Positions 16,500 to 25,312 of a DNA stretch of 64,000 bases are shown one piece after another (the stretch's first letter is position 1; each line of letters opens with the position of its first letter). The stretch comes from Clostridiales bacterium (lineage in GTDB: Bacteria; Bacillota; Clostridia; Oscillospirales; UBA644): NCBI GenBank assembly GCA_016281915.1, contig JAEEJO010000032.1, positions 32,463 through 96,462 on the forward strand, written 5' to 3'. The position numbers and the translations under genes were made by a program. The notes under the pieces are model-generated. The model did no database searches, was not told the origin of the DNA, and saw nothing but the letters and a program-made list of their open reading frames with translations.

Positions 16500-17567
16500 A
16501 TGGAGATCAAAATTACCAAAAACACCGCTCCGAAAGCCAAGGTTCCCGCTAACGAGCTTCGTTTCGGAACAACATTCACCGATCATATGTTCATTATGAA
16601 GTATTCTCCCGAAAAAGGCTGGCACGATGCCGAGATATGCCCCTACGGACCTCTCAGCCTCGATCCTTCCGCAATGGTATTCCATTATGCTCAGGAGATA
16701 TTTGAAGGACTGAAAGCATACCGCACGAGCGAAAACGGTGACATTTATCTTTTCAGACCCGAAAAGAATTTTGAAAGAATGAATCAGTCGTGCGACAGAA
16801 TGTGCATTCCCCGCTTTGACGGCGATGAAATGATCAAAGCGCTTGAAACGCTTATAAAAATAGATGCTGACTGGATCCCTACCGCACCCGGCACATCTCT
16901 TTACATCCGCCCGTTTATTATCGCTACCGATTCTCACGTAGGCGTTCATCCTTCGGGACATTATCTTTTCGTTATCATCCTCTCGCCCGTAGGTTCATAC
17001 TTCAAGGAAGGTCTGAAGCCGGTCAAAATATACGTTGAAACCGAATATACGAGAGCTGCGCGCGGCGGCACAGGTATGGCAAAGTGCGGCGGAAACTATG
17101 CGGCATCGCTCATCGGTCAGCAGAAAGCCGAAAAGCTCAATTATTCTCAGGTTCTCTGGCTTGACGGTCAGGAGCATAAATACGTTGAGGAAGTCGGCGC
17201 AATGAACGTCTTTTTCAAGATCGACGGCACCATAGTCACTCCCGCTCTTGACGGCAGCATCCTGCCCGGCATAACAAGAAGATCCGTTCTTGAATTCCTT
17301 CGCTATAAAGGCTATAAGGTCGAAGAAAGAGCTCTTCCTATAGACGAGCTGATGGATGCGGCAAACAGAGGCAAACTCGAAGAGGCGTGGGGAACGGGTA
17401 CGGCTGCGGTAATCAGCCCGATAGGCGAACTGAACCGCGACGGCAATGCGTGCGTAATAAACAACAACGCAATCGGTCCCGTTTCACAGATGCTTTACGA
17501 CGAACTGACGGGTATTCAGTGGGGACTCAAAGACGATCCCTTCGGCTGGAGACACATAATCAAATAA
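16500..17567 (+). CDS. ilvE: branched-chain-amino-acid aminotransferase
   Basis: 355 residues, the size of the long BCAT group (class IV fold). It transfers the amino group between glutamate and Leu, Ile or Val with PLP. The PLP-lysine segment MAKCGGNYAAS (Lys 195) and the EVGAMNVFF motif (~230-238) are clear; further PLP/substrate contacts occur in GSILPGITRRSVLE and GTGTAAVISPIG. GGAG lies 8 nt before the ATG. It is a single-gene unit with its own promoter and terminator. Confidence 0.95.
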   Translation: MEIKITKNTAPKAKVPANELRFGTTFTDHMFIMKYSPEKGWHDAEICPYGPLSLDPSAMVFHYAQEIFEGLKAYRTSENGDIYLFRPEKNFERMNQSCDRMCIPRFDGDEMIKALETLIKIDADWIPTAPGTSLYIRPFIIATDSHVGVHPSGHYLFVIILSPVGSYFKEGLKPVKIYVETEYTRAARGGTGMAKCGGNYAASLIGQQKAEKLNYSQVLWLDGQEHKYVEEVGAMNVFFKIDGTIVTPALDGSILPGITRRSVLEFLRYKGYKVEERALPIDELMDAANRGKLEEAWGTGTAAVISPIGELNRDGNACVINNNAIGPVSQMLYDELTGIQWGLKDDPFGWRHIIK

Positions 17568-17589
17568 CAAATATTTTTCCGACAAAAAT

Positions 17590-17629
17590 AACCGGAACGG
17601 GGTCGATGACGATCTCCGCTCCGGTTTTT
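17590..17629. terminator. bidirectional terminator
   Basis: Imperfect 13-bp stem AACCGGAACGGGG with CTCCGCTCCGGTT and T-runs on both sides. It ends ilvE and the convergent membrane-protein operon. Confidence 0.85.
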
Positions 17630-17650
17630 CATTTACGGTAAATACGTGTT

Positions 17651-18550
17651 TTATTCCGGTTTTTCTTCGTTATTAATCTGCTCCGCTCTTCTTTTTTTCG
17701 CTTCGCGTTTTCTTCTCTTTATTTCCTTTTTCGCATATCTCGCGCTGAAAACCATTACGCAAACCGTAATTGCAGCGGCGATAATAAGAGAAACCGTTAC
17801 GGCGACTGCATTTATATCGTCGGTGATCGGGGCGGGAACTTCAGGCTTTTCCTCTTTTTCCGGCGCATTTACGGAAATTTCGGAAAAAGCAACTTTTATA
17901 TCCTTTGCCGGATTTCTTTCAAACCTGAAAGAAAAAACCGAAAGCTCCGCAAATATTTCTTCGTCCGTTTTTACGGGAATTTCTTCCGGCTGCTCATCCG
18001 TTTCAGCCTCGTCTGTCTTTTCCTGAGACTGTTCGTCCGTCTGCTGTTCTTCCTCTTCGGTTATTTCGGGTTCTGTCTTTTCCTGTTGAAACGTCCTTGC
18101 GGTTCGGAAATTGAGAGTTATGTCGTTCCATCCGTTTTTCAGCGAAAGATCTCCTACGCTCCAATCCGCTCCCGAGCCGTCGCTGCAAAGAAAAGAAATT
18201 CTTCCCTTTTCACCCTTCAGCGCGGAAACGTCGCTGACAAAAAGGCGTATTTTCAGAACGAGGTCACGTCTGTAGGAGCTGAAAATGCTCTCGTCGCTGG
18301 TAAAACCGAATTCCGCTTCTATAAATTCCGACGAGGAGGTAAAACTTACCGCATGACTGTCCGCAACTTTTATCGTTTCTGAAGACACCGATGTGTTTTG
18401 CCCTGCAGTCCAGCCTGCGGTAGACTGTGTGGGGATCTCAAAAAGCTTTTCGAGAACAGGGCCTTCTGCTGAAAACACCGCCTGCAGCATAAAAAGAGCC
18501 GATAATGCGGCGATCAGCGCGAAAGCGACTTTAAAAGTTCGTTTCATCAT
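17651..18550 (-). CDS. membrane-anchored extracytoplasmic protein of unknown function
   Basis: 299 residues. A signal peptide (~1-27) is followed by a ~120-residue domain of alternating strands with W-N-D-I-T-L-N-F near its end. This is reminiscent of carbohydrate- or ligand-binding beta-sandwiches; a low-complexity Glu/Gln/Thr-Asp linker follows (~150-195), then a second short strand segment, a TM helix (~250-272) and a very basic cytoplasmic tail (KKEIKRRKREAKKRR). I recognise no family. It starts 1 bp after the dCMP deaminase stop, so it is transcribed with it. A cell-surface binding or adhesion role is a guess. Confidence 0.75.
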   Translation of the reverse strand: MMKRTFKVAFALIAALSALFMLQAVFSAEGPVLEKLFEIPTQSTAGWTAGQNTSVSSETIKVADSHAVSFTSSSEFIEAEFGFTSDESIFSSYRRDLVLKIRLFVSDVSALKGEKGRISFLCSDGSGADWSVGDLSLKNGWNDITLNFRTARTFQQEKTEPEITEEEEQQTDEQSQEKTDEAETDEQPEEIPVKTDEEIFAELSVFSFRFERNPAKDIKVAFSEISVNAPEKEEKPEVPAPITDDINAVAVTVSLIIAAAITVCVMVFSARYAKKEIKRRKREAKKRRAEQINNEEKPE

Positions 18551-18551
18551 A

Positions 18552-19043
18552 TCAATACCCGCTCTTTATATCGAGCGAGTCGTCGTTTTCGACCCAGTCC
18601 TTCATAACGTCTATTACCCTGTAGTCTGTTTTTGTGTCCCGCACTATCACTGTTTCGATACCGGCGTTTATTACAAGTCTTCTGCACATCGAGCAGCAGC
18701 TTGTTCCGCTCATGATCTCGCCGTTTTTCGGACTTATGCACGCGAGGTAAAGCGTTGCGCCGATCATTTCTTCTCTTGAAGCGGCGATTATCGCATTCGC
18801 TTCCGCATGAACGGAGCGGCAAAGCTCATATCTTTCGCCTGCGGGTATTTTAAGCTTTTCGCGAAGACATTCACCGGTATCGCAGCAATTTATCCTCTGT
18901 CTGGGCGCACCTGCATATCCGGTGCTGACGATAGAATCGTTTTTTACTATAACTGCGCCGAAGAGCCTGCGTATGCACGTGCCTCTTTCCGCAACCGTCT
19001 GGGCGATATCAAGATAATAATTCTTTTTGTCGATCCTGTTCAT
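18552..19043 (-). CDS. dCMP deaminase (ComEB-type zinc deaminase)
   Basis: 163 residues with the cytidine/deoxycytidylate deaminase signature: CRSVHAEANAI (His zinc ligand and catalytic Glu, ~77-87) and SGTSCCSMCRRL (two Cys zinc ligands, ~112-123). A Cys cluster INCCDTGECLRE (~52-63) is typical of the dCMP deaminase branch. It converts dCMP to dUMP for thymidylate synthesis in the cytoplasm. A consensus promoter and CGGAG RBS lie upstream. The downstream membrane protein is co-transcribed. Confidence 0.93.
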   Translation of the reverse strand: MNRIDKKNYYLDIAQTVAERGTCIRRLFGAVIVKNDSIVSTGYAGAPRQRINCCDTGECLREKLKIPAGERYELCRSVHAEANAIIAASREEMIGATLYLACISPKNGEIMSGTSCCSMCRRLVINAGIETVIVRDTKTDYRVIDVMKDWVENDDSLDIKSGY

Positions 19044-19072
19044 TATATGCTCCGATATTATCGTTTTTCCAT

Positions 19073-19101
19073 ATTATAACCGCTTTCCTTCTTTTTGTCA
19101 A
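19073..19101 (-). promoter_or_regulatory. promoter of dCMP deaminase operon
   Basis: Minus strand: TTGACA (19096-19101), 17-bp spacer, TATAAT (19073-19078): full consensus. Confidence 0.8.
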
Positions 19102-19143
19102 GCGCACCTTACGTTATAATATTGCGTGACAGGAAAAATCGTA

Positions 19144-19172
19144 TTGATTTTTATCGCATATCGTGATATATT
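19144..19172 (+). promoter_or_regulatory. promoter of the 19200 gene
   Basis: TTGATT (19144-19149), 17-bp spacer, TATATT (19167-19172) with a CGTGA extension. Confidence 0.6.
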
Positions 19173-19199
19173 GTGCTATCTTAATAAAAAGGTGATTAT

Positions 19200-19949
19200 G
19201 TGCCGCTTTACGAAGAAACCATAAAGGGCGATTTTTGCTCCGATACTCCTGATGGGATGGAAAGCTGGCTGAAAAACTGCGTGGAATACGTCAGCTGCGT
19301 TACAGGTGTTGCGATAAGTGTCAGGCGCGTGTCGTCGCTGTGCAAAAGCGCGGGATTTCACGTTGACATAGCCATAAAACCGCATCTTTCGATCCGTTTC
19401 GGTGTTATGATGTCAACCGCGCAGCCGATGTCGAACTATCTTTCGGGCGTTGTCTGCAAAGACGGATTCTTTCCTCTCAACGGTTACGGCAACCGCTTTG
19501 ATTTTTCGGCGTTTTATTCAAGCCCCGTAACCGTTTTGTATTCCGAAGGACTTCTTCACGTTATCGTTACTCTTTGCGGAGGCGAAAGGAAGACTCTTTT
19601 TCTTGCAAACGTTGCAACGGCGACCGAAACGGGAGAAGAGTTTGCCGGATGTCTGGGTTTGGTTATGCTCAGAGACGGCTCCGCCTCGTGCTGCGGGATA
19701 CGCCGGAATGCTTATTCTCACGACGGCGTTCATATGCTTATACGACGCGCCGAAACGCTGAACGGAGCGTTTGCTCTTTCGAATCTCTATACTTTCGGAG
19801 AGTCTGAAAATCAGCTTCGCGATTTTGAGCAGTTCCGCATTTGTTTTGAAGACGGAACAGAGAAAAAAGCCGTTGTTTTGGGCGAAAACACGCTTTGGCG
19901 GCCGCATGGCAAAACCGTGTGCTCTGGCAGATTCATCAGCTTTATCTGA
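19200..19949 (+). CDS. uncharacterised 249-residue protein, GTG start
   Basis: The frame opens with GTG at 19200, preceded by AAAGGTGA at good spacing; an ATG two bases upstream is out of frame and stops after eight codons. No signal peptide or TM segment. The sequence has several Cys residues (CVEYVSCVTG, SASCCGIRR) and beta-rich stretches such as FLANVATATETGEEF. I recognise no domain. It lies between the dCMP deaminase promoter and the first solute-binding lipoprotein. Cytoplasmic by default; function unknown. Confidence 0.65.
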   Translation: MPLYEETIKGDFCSDTPDGMESWLKNCVEYVSCVTGVAISVRRVSSLCKSAGFHVDIAIKPHLSIRFGVMMSTAQPMSNYLSGVVCKDGFFPLNGYGNRFDFSAFYSSPVTVLYSEGLLHVIVTLCGGERKTLFLANVATATETGEEFAGCLGLVMLRDGSASCCGIRRNAYSHDGVHMLIRRAETLNGAFALSNLYTFGESENQLRDFEQFRICFEDGTEKKAVVLGENTLWRPHGKTVCSGRFISFI

Positions 19950-20055
19950 GTAAAGCAATTGAAAACGTTAATTATTTGAATTGTGAAAAAAGACCGAATT
20001 TTGCCGATAAACCCATTCCTTTATGACAATATTGAAAAATAGACGGGTTGCTTCA

Positions 20056-20084
20056 TTGACATTTTTCGCGTTCTGATGTATAAT
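20056..20084 (+). promoter_or_regulatory. promoter of first solute-binding lipoprotein
   Basis: TTGACA (20056-20061), 17-bp spacer, TATAAT (20079-20084). The -35 continues TTTTTCGCG, related to the TTTTGCCG extension of the promoters at 21756 and 23264. Confidence 0.85.
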
Positions 20085-20110
20085 TTCAACGTTATGGAAT
20101 AATAAACCTA

Positions 20111-20135
20111 CGCCGATTTATTCGGCGGGTTTTTT
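20111..20135 (+). terminator. leader terminator/attenuator candidate
   Basis: Between the promoter and the ATG, CGCCG-ATTTATT-CGGCG is followed by GGTTTTTT. It has the form of a short intrinsic terminator placed about 20 nt into the transcript and about 40 nt before the gene. It suggests premature termination control. No competing antiterminator is obvious by eye. Confidence 0.55.
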
Positions 20136-20176
20136 CTGTTCACTAATAAATATTATAACGAAAGGTATTGTATGCC

Positions 20177-21628
20177 ATGAAAAAAATGTCAAAACTTCTT
20201 TTGCTTGTTCTGGCTCTTGTGATTTTCGCTACGGCTTGTCAGTCAGGCGAGATAGCCGAGACTTTCGACCAGGATTTCGACAGCACTTCGGGCGGCAAAG
20301 TGGATCTCGGCGGTTTTGAAATGATCTATGAGTTCGGATCTAACGAAAGCGACGGACTTGTAACGGAAAACGTTCTCGGTTTCCGTCCCGATACACAGTT
20401 TGCAGATCTTGCAAAAGCGCGTATAAAAGAGGTCGAAAACGACTACAACTGTAAGATCAAGATCAACTACAACACAACTCAGAGATGCCACACGTTTATA
20501 TCTCTTTCTTATGCAGGCGTATTTATGTGCGACGTTATCTCCGGTATTTCCGATATGTGGGCAGACGCGGCAAGAGCCGGAATGCTCGTAGGTCTTTCGG
20601 AACTCGAAGATTATATCGATTATAAAGACGAAGAAAAATGGGGCAACAGGTCTATTCTCGAAGTTATCTATTACGAAAACGACCTTTACGGACTTATCCC
20701 GATGGGATGGCCCGAACTCAACCATTCTTCATTCGGTTATCCTCTTGCAGTAAACGAAGAGCTCGTTTCTCTTGCAGGTCAGCCTGACCCGCGTGAATTC
20801 GTTGAAAACGGAACATGGACATGGGCTCAGTTCAGAGAATGCCTTGCAAACTATACCGAAGTTGAAGGAACCGAAACGAAACACTACGGTCTTTCCGCTC
20901 ACTGGCCTTATTACGCTGAAATGTTCATCCGTTCAAACGGTGACTCTCTTGTTTATAAGGACGAAAACGGAAACTATTCTTTCGGCTTCAGAACTCCTTC
21001 CGCATACGCTGCAATGGAAGAGGCAAAAGCTATCTGGCATACCGACCTTGCATATACTATCAGCAGCACCATGAACGATACCGTTGAAAAGACTGTAGAC
21101 GATTTCGTAAACGGCATTTCGGTTATGTGCGTTGCTCCCACTGGCTACCTCTACGGTCAGGATGCGCGTATATCTCTCAACGTTGAAAACTTCGGAATCC
21201 TCACCTGGCCTCTCGGTCCCGAAGCAAAACCCGGTCACGTATACGGAATCATGGAAAACAACAACTACTGCATAGCTTTCTCAACTCTTTCTTCACAGAG
21301 CGAGAGCAGCGCGGTGATCATAAATGCTCTCTATGAACCGCTTCCCGGATTTGAAACCGCAGATGACATCAAATCGTATATGGAACACAACTTCTTCTTT
21401 GATGAACGCGACTGCGACAACTTCCTTGCGATGTATTACAACCAGGAATACAACTACTTCCACTATAACATGCGTACACAGTATGTAAGCTTCCTTGAAA
21501 GAACAAGCAGATCCGTTACCGAATACGTCGAGAGCGTTGCCGACGTTGCCGACGGTATCTTCGAAGAAGCCGTTATGCCGTCCGTTCGCGGTATTGAAGC
21601 TGTATGGGGATATTACGGCGAAGAATAA
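20177..21628 (+). CDS. extracellular solute-binding lipoprotein (sugar-type)
   Basis: 483 residues from ATG 20177; upstream GAAAGG is 11 nt away, and an in-frame TTG at 20168 is the alternative. The lipoprotein signal ends at FATAC (lipobox Cys ~21). The mature protein resembles family-1 ABC sugar-binding proteins: an N-terminal lobe with RIKEVENDYNCKIKINYN, a hinge region with TWTWAQFRECLANY, and aromatic-rich ligand-cleft segments. It should bind an oligosaccharide outside the membrane. No permease or ATPase gene is near, so transport must use proteins encoded elsewhere. Paralogous to the proteins at 21817 and 1-742. Confidence 0.88.
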   Translation: MKKMSKLLLLVLALVIFATACQSGEIAETFDQDFDSTSGGKVDLGGFEMIYEFGSNESDGLVTENVLGFRPDTQFADLAKARIKEVENDYNCKIKINYNTTQRCHTFISLSYAGVFMCDVISGISDMWADAARAGMLVGLSELEDYIDYKDEEKWGNRSILEVIYYENDLYGLIPMGWPELNHSSFGYPLAVNEELVSLAGQPDPREFVENGTWTWAQFRECLANYTEVEGTETKHYGLSAHWPYYAEMFIRSNGDSLVYKDENGNYSFGFRTPSAYAAMEEAKAIWHTDLAYTISSTMNDTVEKTVDDFVNGISVMCVAPTGYLYGQDARISLNVENFGILTWPLGPEAKPGHVYGIMENNNYCIAFSTLSSQSESSAVIINALYEPLPGFETADDIKSYMEHNFFFDERDCDNFLAMYYNQEYNYFHYNMRTQYVSFLERTSRSVTEYVESVADVADGIFEEAVMPSVRGIEAVWGYYGEE

Positions 21629-21649
21629 TCGTAAATATTTAACAGCGTC

Positions 21650-21683
21650 AGATAAGCTCCTCTCAAAGAGGGGCTTATCTTTT
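21650..21683 (+). terminator. terminator of first solute-binding lipoprotein
   Basis: Stem AGATAAGC-CCTCT / AGAGG-GCTTATCT with CAA loop and TTTT. Confidence 0.88.
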
Positions 21684-21755
21684 GTTATTCCTTTCGTCCG
21701 AGAAAACACATATTACAATATCATTATTTTTATCACGATAAATTCGGTTCGGTAC

Positions 21756-21783
21756 TTGACATTTTGCCGAGATGTTGTATAAT
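21756..21783 (+). promoter_or_regulatory. promoter of second solute-binding lipoprotein
   Basis: TTGACA (21756-21761), 16-bp spacer, TATAAT (21778-21783). Reads TTGACATTTTGCCG, the same 14 bases as the GH130 promoter at 23264. Confidence 0.85.
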
Positions 21784-21816
21784 AAAGCTGCGCATAAGAG
21801 TTAAGGAGGGTTATAA

Positions 21817-23220
21817 ATGAAAAAAATAATGTGCTTTTGTATGTGTATTCTTACGGTATTTATCTGTATGTCATGTTCGGGCAGAGTAGAAGAGTTTGTA
21901 CCTGAATATGAAACAGAGCTGACTGCCGGCGCCACTGATCTGAAGGGTGCCGAGATTATCTTCGGATGGGATACCGGAAGAAACGGTTCTACTCTCGGTT
22001 ATATTGAAGACACGGACTTCGGTGACCTTGCCTCTGAGAGAGTAAAGGACGTGGAATCACGGTATAACTGCAAAATTTCATTTGTCAATCAGGACTCTAT
22101 CGGAAGCCGCGCATATGTAAGCGCCATTTCGGGAACATATCAATACGATGCGATAGCTCAGGCAACGTTCGGCCTTGTCAACTATATGCGGGCGAGCGCT
22201 TTTCAGGATCTTGTTCCTCTTCAGGGTCTTGACGTATTCGACGAAACAAAATGGGGCAGCAGATATATGCGTATCTCCACTATGTTCGACGGCTCTATCT
22301 ACGGAATTATCCCGGCAGCCCTTCCGATGAGAACGTTTGACTCTGAGGTAAATATAATCGCTGTAAATGAAGACTACGTCGCAGCCGTTCAGGAAACAGA
22401 TCCGAGAGATTATTTTGAAAACGGTGAATGGAACTGGGATACTTTTGAGCACTGCCTTCTCAACTTTGCTCAGACAAACAACTCAAACGAGTATGTTTAT
22501 TCGTTTACGTCCGGATTCGGCGGGTTTTCCCGCGATCTCGGCCTTTGCAACGGCAACACGTTCGTTACGTTCAAAGACGACGGCTCGTATGAACTGGGAT
22601 ATTTCACGCCCTCCGCGATCGACGCATACAACAGATGCTACGACTGGTTTTACGGCTCTTTCTCATCGTACGTTACAGACGAGTATCTGCCCGAGCTTTT
22701 CGCCGGCGGCGGTGCGGTAATGTATTATACCAATACAAACAAGCTTTTTGCCACTACAGACAGCCTGTCATTCCAGCTTGAAAATATCGGTATAGTGCCT
22801 GTTCCCTGCGGTCCGAACGCAAAAGATCCGTTTGACTACAAAACGTCATACGCAAGCGGCGCCTATACGGTATGTATTCCTCTTACATCAAGGGATGCTG
22901 AGATCACGTCTCTTGTTCTTGACGGACTTTTTGAAGCGTTCCCCGGATACGAGACAAAAGAATCTATCATAGAATATCTTACGAGGTATTACTTCAACGA
23001 CGTAAGAGATTCCGAGTTTATGGTCGAGATCACAACCGGTCCGCATACGCTTTATCACGATCATCATCACGGTATGAGCACGATGTTCGACCAGATCCCC
23101 AACGGCGGTGTCGCAGCTACCGTGGAATCATATAAAAGCGCGATTTACGACGCCGCGGAAGAGTATGTAATATCCATGTATGAAACTCTTAACGAGTATA
23201 ACGACCGTTTCCACGAATAA
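21817..23220 (+). CDS. extracellular solute-binding lipoprotein (sugar-type)
   Basis: 467 residues. AAGGAGGG lies 7 nt before ATG 21817. The signal peptide is Cys-rich (MKKIMCFCMCILTVFICMSC) with the lipobox Cys at 20. The mature part parallels the protein at 20177: VPEYE linker, D-F-G-D-L-A, VESRYNCKISF and EWNWDTFEHCLLNF. A His-rich stretch HDHHHG (~406-411) may bind metal or just be a surface loop. Function: oligosaccharide capture for an ABC importer whose permeases are not in this window. It is single-gene with its own promoter; the next gene is the GH130 enzyme under a matching promoter. Confidence 0.88.
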   Translation: MKKIMCFCMCILTVFICMSCSGRVEEFVPEYETELTAGATDLKGAEIIFGWDTGRNGSTLGYIEDTDFGDLASERVKDVESRYNCKISFVNQDSIGSRAYVSAISGTYQYDAIAQATFGLVNYMRASAFQDLVPLQGLDVFDETKWGSRYMRISTMFDGSIYGIIPAALPMRTFDSEVNIIAVNEDYVAAVQETDPRDYFENGEWNWDTFEHCLLNFAQTNNSNEYVYSFTSGFGGFSRDLGLCNGNTFVTFKDDGSYELGYFTPSAIDAYNRCYDWFYGSFSSYVTDEYLPELFAGGGAVMYYTNTNKLFATTDSLSFQLENIGIVPVPCGPNAKDPFDYKTSYASGAYTVCIPLTSRDAEITSLVLDGLFEAFPGYETKESIIEYLTRYYFNDVRDSEFMVEITTGPHTLYHDHHHGMSTMFDQIPNGGVAATVESYKSAIYDAAEEYVISMYETLNEYNDRFHE

Positions 23221-23263
23221 TAATTAATATTGCGGATATTTCGGCATACAACGTCAAAAGCTG

Positions 23264-23293
23264 TTGACATTTTGCCGTTGTGTGTAGTATAAT
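23264..23293 (+). promoter_or_regulatory. GH130 promoter
   Basis: TTGACA (23264-23269), 18-bp spacer, TATAAT (23288-23293). Shares TTGACATTTTGCCG with the promoter at 21756. Confidence 0.85.
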
Positions 23294-23365
23294 ATCCGGG
23301 ACGGGCGATTAAATTACCATTTTCGCAGATCCGTATATTTAACTTCAGATAAAAGGAGATTATTC

Positions 23366-24373
23366 ATGCCTACAATTATCGGACAGAATCTGCCTAATAT
23401 CCCCTGGGAGGATAAGCCGGCAGGATGCAATAAAGTGCTTTGGCGCTATTCGGGCAATCCCGTTATACCGAGAGACCTTCTTCCCGATTCAAACAGTATC
23501 TTCAACTCGGCGGTCGTTCCTTTCAAGGGCGGATTCGCAGGCGTTTTCCGCTGTGATAATACCGGACGTTACATGCGTATCCACGCAGGTTTTTCTGATG
23601 ACGGTATCCACTGGAAAATCAATCCCAAACCCATTAAAATGATATGCGACGATCCGGACGTCGGAGAATTCGTTTATGCATACGACCCCCGCGTTGTATG
23701 GATCGAAGACAGATATTACGTTATCTGGTGCAACGGCTATCACGGTCCTACGATCGGCCTTGCATATACGTTCGATTTTGAAAAATTCTATCAGCTCGAA
23801 AACGCATTCCTGCCCTATAACAGAAACGGCGTTCTTTTCCCGAGAAAGATAAACGGCGAGTATTATATGCTTTCACGTCCGAGCGATACGGGACATACCG
23901 CTTTCGGCGATATTTTCGTCAGCCGAAGCAAAGATCTCGTTTACTGGGGCAAACACCGTCATATAATGGAACCGTGCGGTTCATGGCAGTCAAGAAAGAT
24001 CGGTCCCGGCCCCGCGCCGATAGAAACGACCGAAGGCTGGCTGCTTATCTATCACGGCGTTCTGCAAAGCTGCAACGGATTTGTTTATCATGCGGGCGCA
24101 GCGCTTCTTGATATCAACGAACCGTGGAAAGTTCTTTACAGAACCGATCCGTATATCATCTCACCCCAGGAAATTTACGAGTGCGTTGGCGACGTTCCGA
24201 ATGTCGTTTTCCCCTGCGCAACTTTAACAGACGCAGCAACGGGACGCATTGCGATGTATTACGGCGCCGCCGATACAGTAACCGGTCTTGCTTTCATGCA
24301 GGTTGACGAACTTATCGATTTCATCAAAAACAATTCCATGAAGATCGAAAAACGTCCCCAGAGAGCAACGTGA
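23366..24373 (+). CDS. GH130 family beta-mannoside phosphorylase
   Basis: 335 residues, a complete five-bladed propeller of glycoside hydrolase family 130. Diagnostic segments: [11 protein letters not shown] (~27-37), [20 protein letters not shown] (~47-66), [17 protein letters not shown] (~111-127, with the catalytic Asp), and [20 protein letters not shown] (~213-232). The family cleaves beta-1,4-mannosides with phosphate to give mannose 1-phosphate; this subgroup includes enzymes acting on Man-beta-1,4-GlcNAc from N-glycans (family knowledge). It is cytoplasmic with no signal. With GH125 and the sialidase-like gene it suggests N-glycan use. AAAGGAG lies upstream of the ATG. Confidence 0.92.
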   Translation: MPTIIGQNLPNIPWEDKPAGCNKVLWRYSGNPVIPRDLLPDSNSIFNSAVVPFKGGFAGVFRCDNTGRYMRIHAGFSDDGIHWKINPKPIKMICDDPDVGEFVYAYDPRVVWIEDRYYVIWCNGYHGPTIGLAYTFDFEKFYQLENAFLPYNRNGVLFPRKINGEYYMLSRPSDTGHTAFGDIFVSRSKDLVYWGKHRHIMEPCGSWQSRKIGPGPAPIETTEGWLLIYHGVLQSCNGFVYHAGAALLDINEPWKVLYRTDPYIISPQEIYECVGDVPNVVFPCATLTDAATGRIAMYYGAADTVTGLAFMQVDELIDFIKNNSMKIEKRPQRAT

Positions 24374-24395
24374 CGGAAAATACAGAAAAACAAAT

Positions 24396-24421
24396 CAGCG
24401 TCATCGGTTTCGGTGACGCTG
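24396..24421 (+). terminator. hairpin after GH130, weak terminator candidate
   Basis: Perfect 8-bp stem CAGCGTCA/TGACGCTG, extended by TC-GGTTTC-GG, but followed by AAATTTAC rather than a T-run. It also covers a GTG at 24413 and so argues against that codon as the start of the next gene. Confidence 0.45.
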
Positions 24422-24436
24422 AAATTTACGGGAAAT

Positions 24437-25309
24437 ATGACTTATAAAAAATGTGAACTGTGTCCGAGGGAATGCGGAGCTGACAGGACCGTATCTCACG
24501 GCTTCTGCCTCGGTGGAGCCTGCGCCAACGTAACAAGAGCCGCAAAGCACTTCTGGGAAGAGCCTGTCATAAGCGGAAAAAACGGCTCGGGCACGATATT
24601 TTTTTCAGGCTGCACCATGCGGTGCGTTTACTGCCAGAACAGCGAGATCAGCAGAGATATATCAGGCAGAAATGTTTCTGACGAGGAGCTCTGTGAAATC
24701 ATTCTTTCACTTCAGAACGACGGAGCGGAAAACATCAATCTTGTAAATCCTGTCCATTTCGCGCCGAGCATAAAAAACGCTCTTCTTGCGGCAAAACCCT
24801 CGATCCCCGTCGTATGGAACTCGGGCGGATGGGAAAGAGTGGAAACTCTTCGCGAGATGGAGGGGCTAATTGATATCTATCTTCCCGATTTCAAGTATTT
24901 TTCCGATGAAAAAGCGCTGAAATATTCGGGAATAGGCGATTATGCTCAAACAGCAGCCAATGCGATAAACGAGATGTTCAGACAGGTCGGCGACGTTGTT
25001 ATTGAAAACGGACTTATGAAAAAAGGTGTTATAGTCCGTCATCTCGTCCTTCCGTCAATGTCGGTCCAATCAGTAAAAGCGCTGCGTTTCATGCGTGAAA
25101 ACCTTCCGGACGGCGTATGGGTGAGCCTTATGGGACAGTATATCCCGGCAGGAGACGTTTCTTCTGAAAATTTTCCCGAAATCAACAGGAAAATAACCAT
25201 AAAAGAGTATAATACCGTTCTGCGGGAATTTCGCAATCTCGGTTTCGACGGTTTTTGTCAGGAGCTTTCCTCCGCGTCGGAAGATTTTGTGCCTGTTCTG
25301 AAAGACTGA
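24437..25309 (+). CDS. radical SAM protein of the PflA-like COG1313 family
   Basis: 290 residues from ATG 24437. The radical-SAM cluster motif is CTMRCVYC (C-x3-C-x2-C, ~57-64) with the following Q-N-S-E-I-S. An N-terminal Cys pattern CELCPRECG...GFCLGGAC (~6-27) may bind a second cluster. YLPDFKYFSD (~150-159) is typical of this family. It resembles pyruvate formate-lyase activating enzyme, but members of COG1313 have no proven glycyl-radical partner. No glycyl-radical enzyme gene is nearby. Cytoplasmic; target unknown. Confidence 0.9.
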   Translation: MTYKKCELCPRECGADRTVSHGFCLGGACANVTRAAKHFWEEPVISGKNGSGTIFFSGCTMRCVYCQNSEISRDISGRNVSDEELCEIILSLQNDGAENINLVNPVHFAPSIKNALLAAKPSIPVVWNSGGWERVETLREMEGLIDIYLPDFKYFSDEKALKYSGIGDYAQTAANAINEMFRQVGDVVIENGLMKKGVIVRHLVLPSMSVQSVKALRFMRENLPDGVWVSLMGQYIPAGDVSSENFPEINRKITIKEYNTVLREFRNLGFDGFCQELSSASEDFVPVLKD

Positions 25310-25312
25310 ATA

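Noticed and set aside
24413..24436. GTG at 24413 as start of the radical SAM gene
   Set aside because: It lies within a stable hairpin and has no RBS; ATG 24437 keeps all conserved residues.
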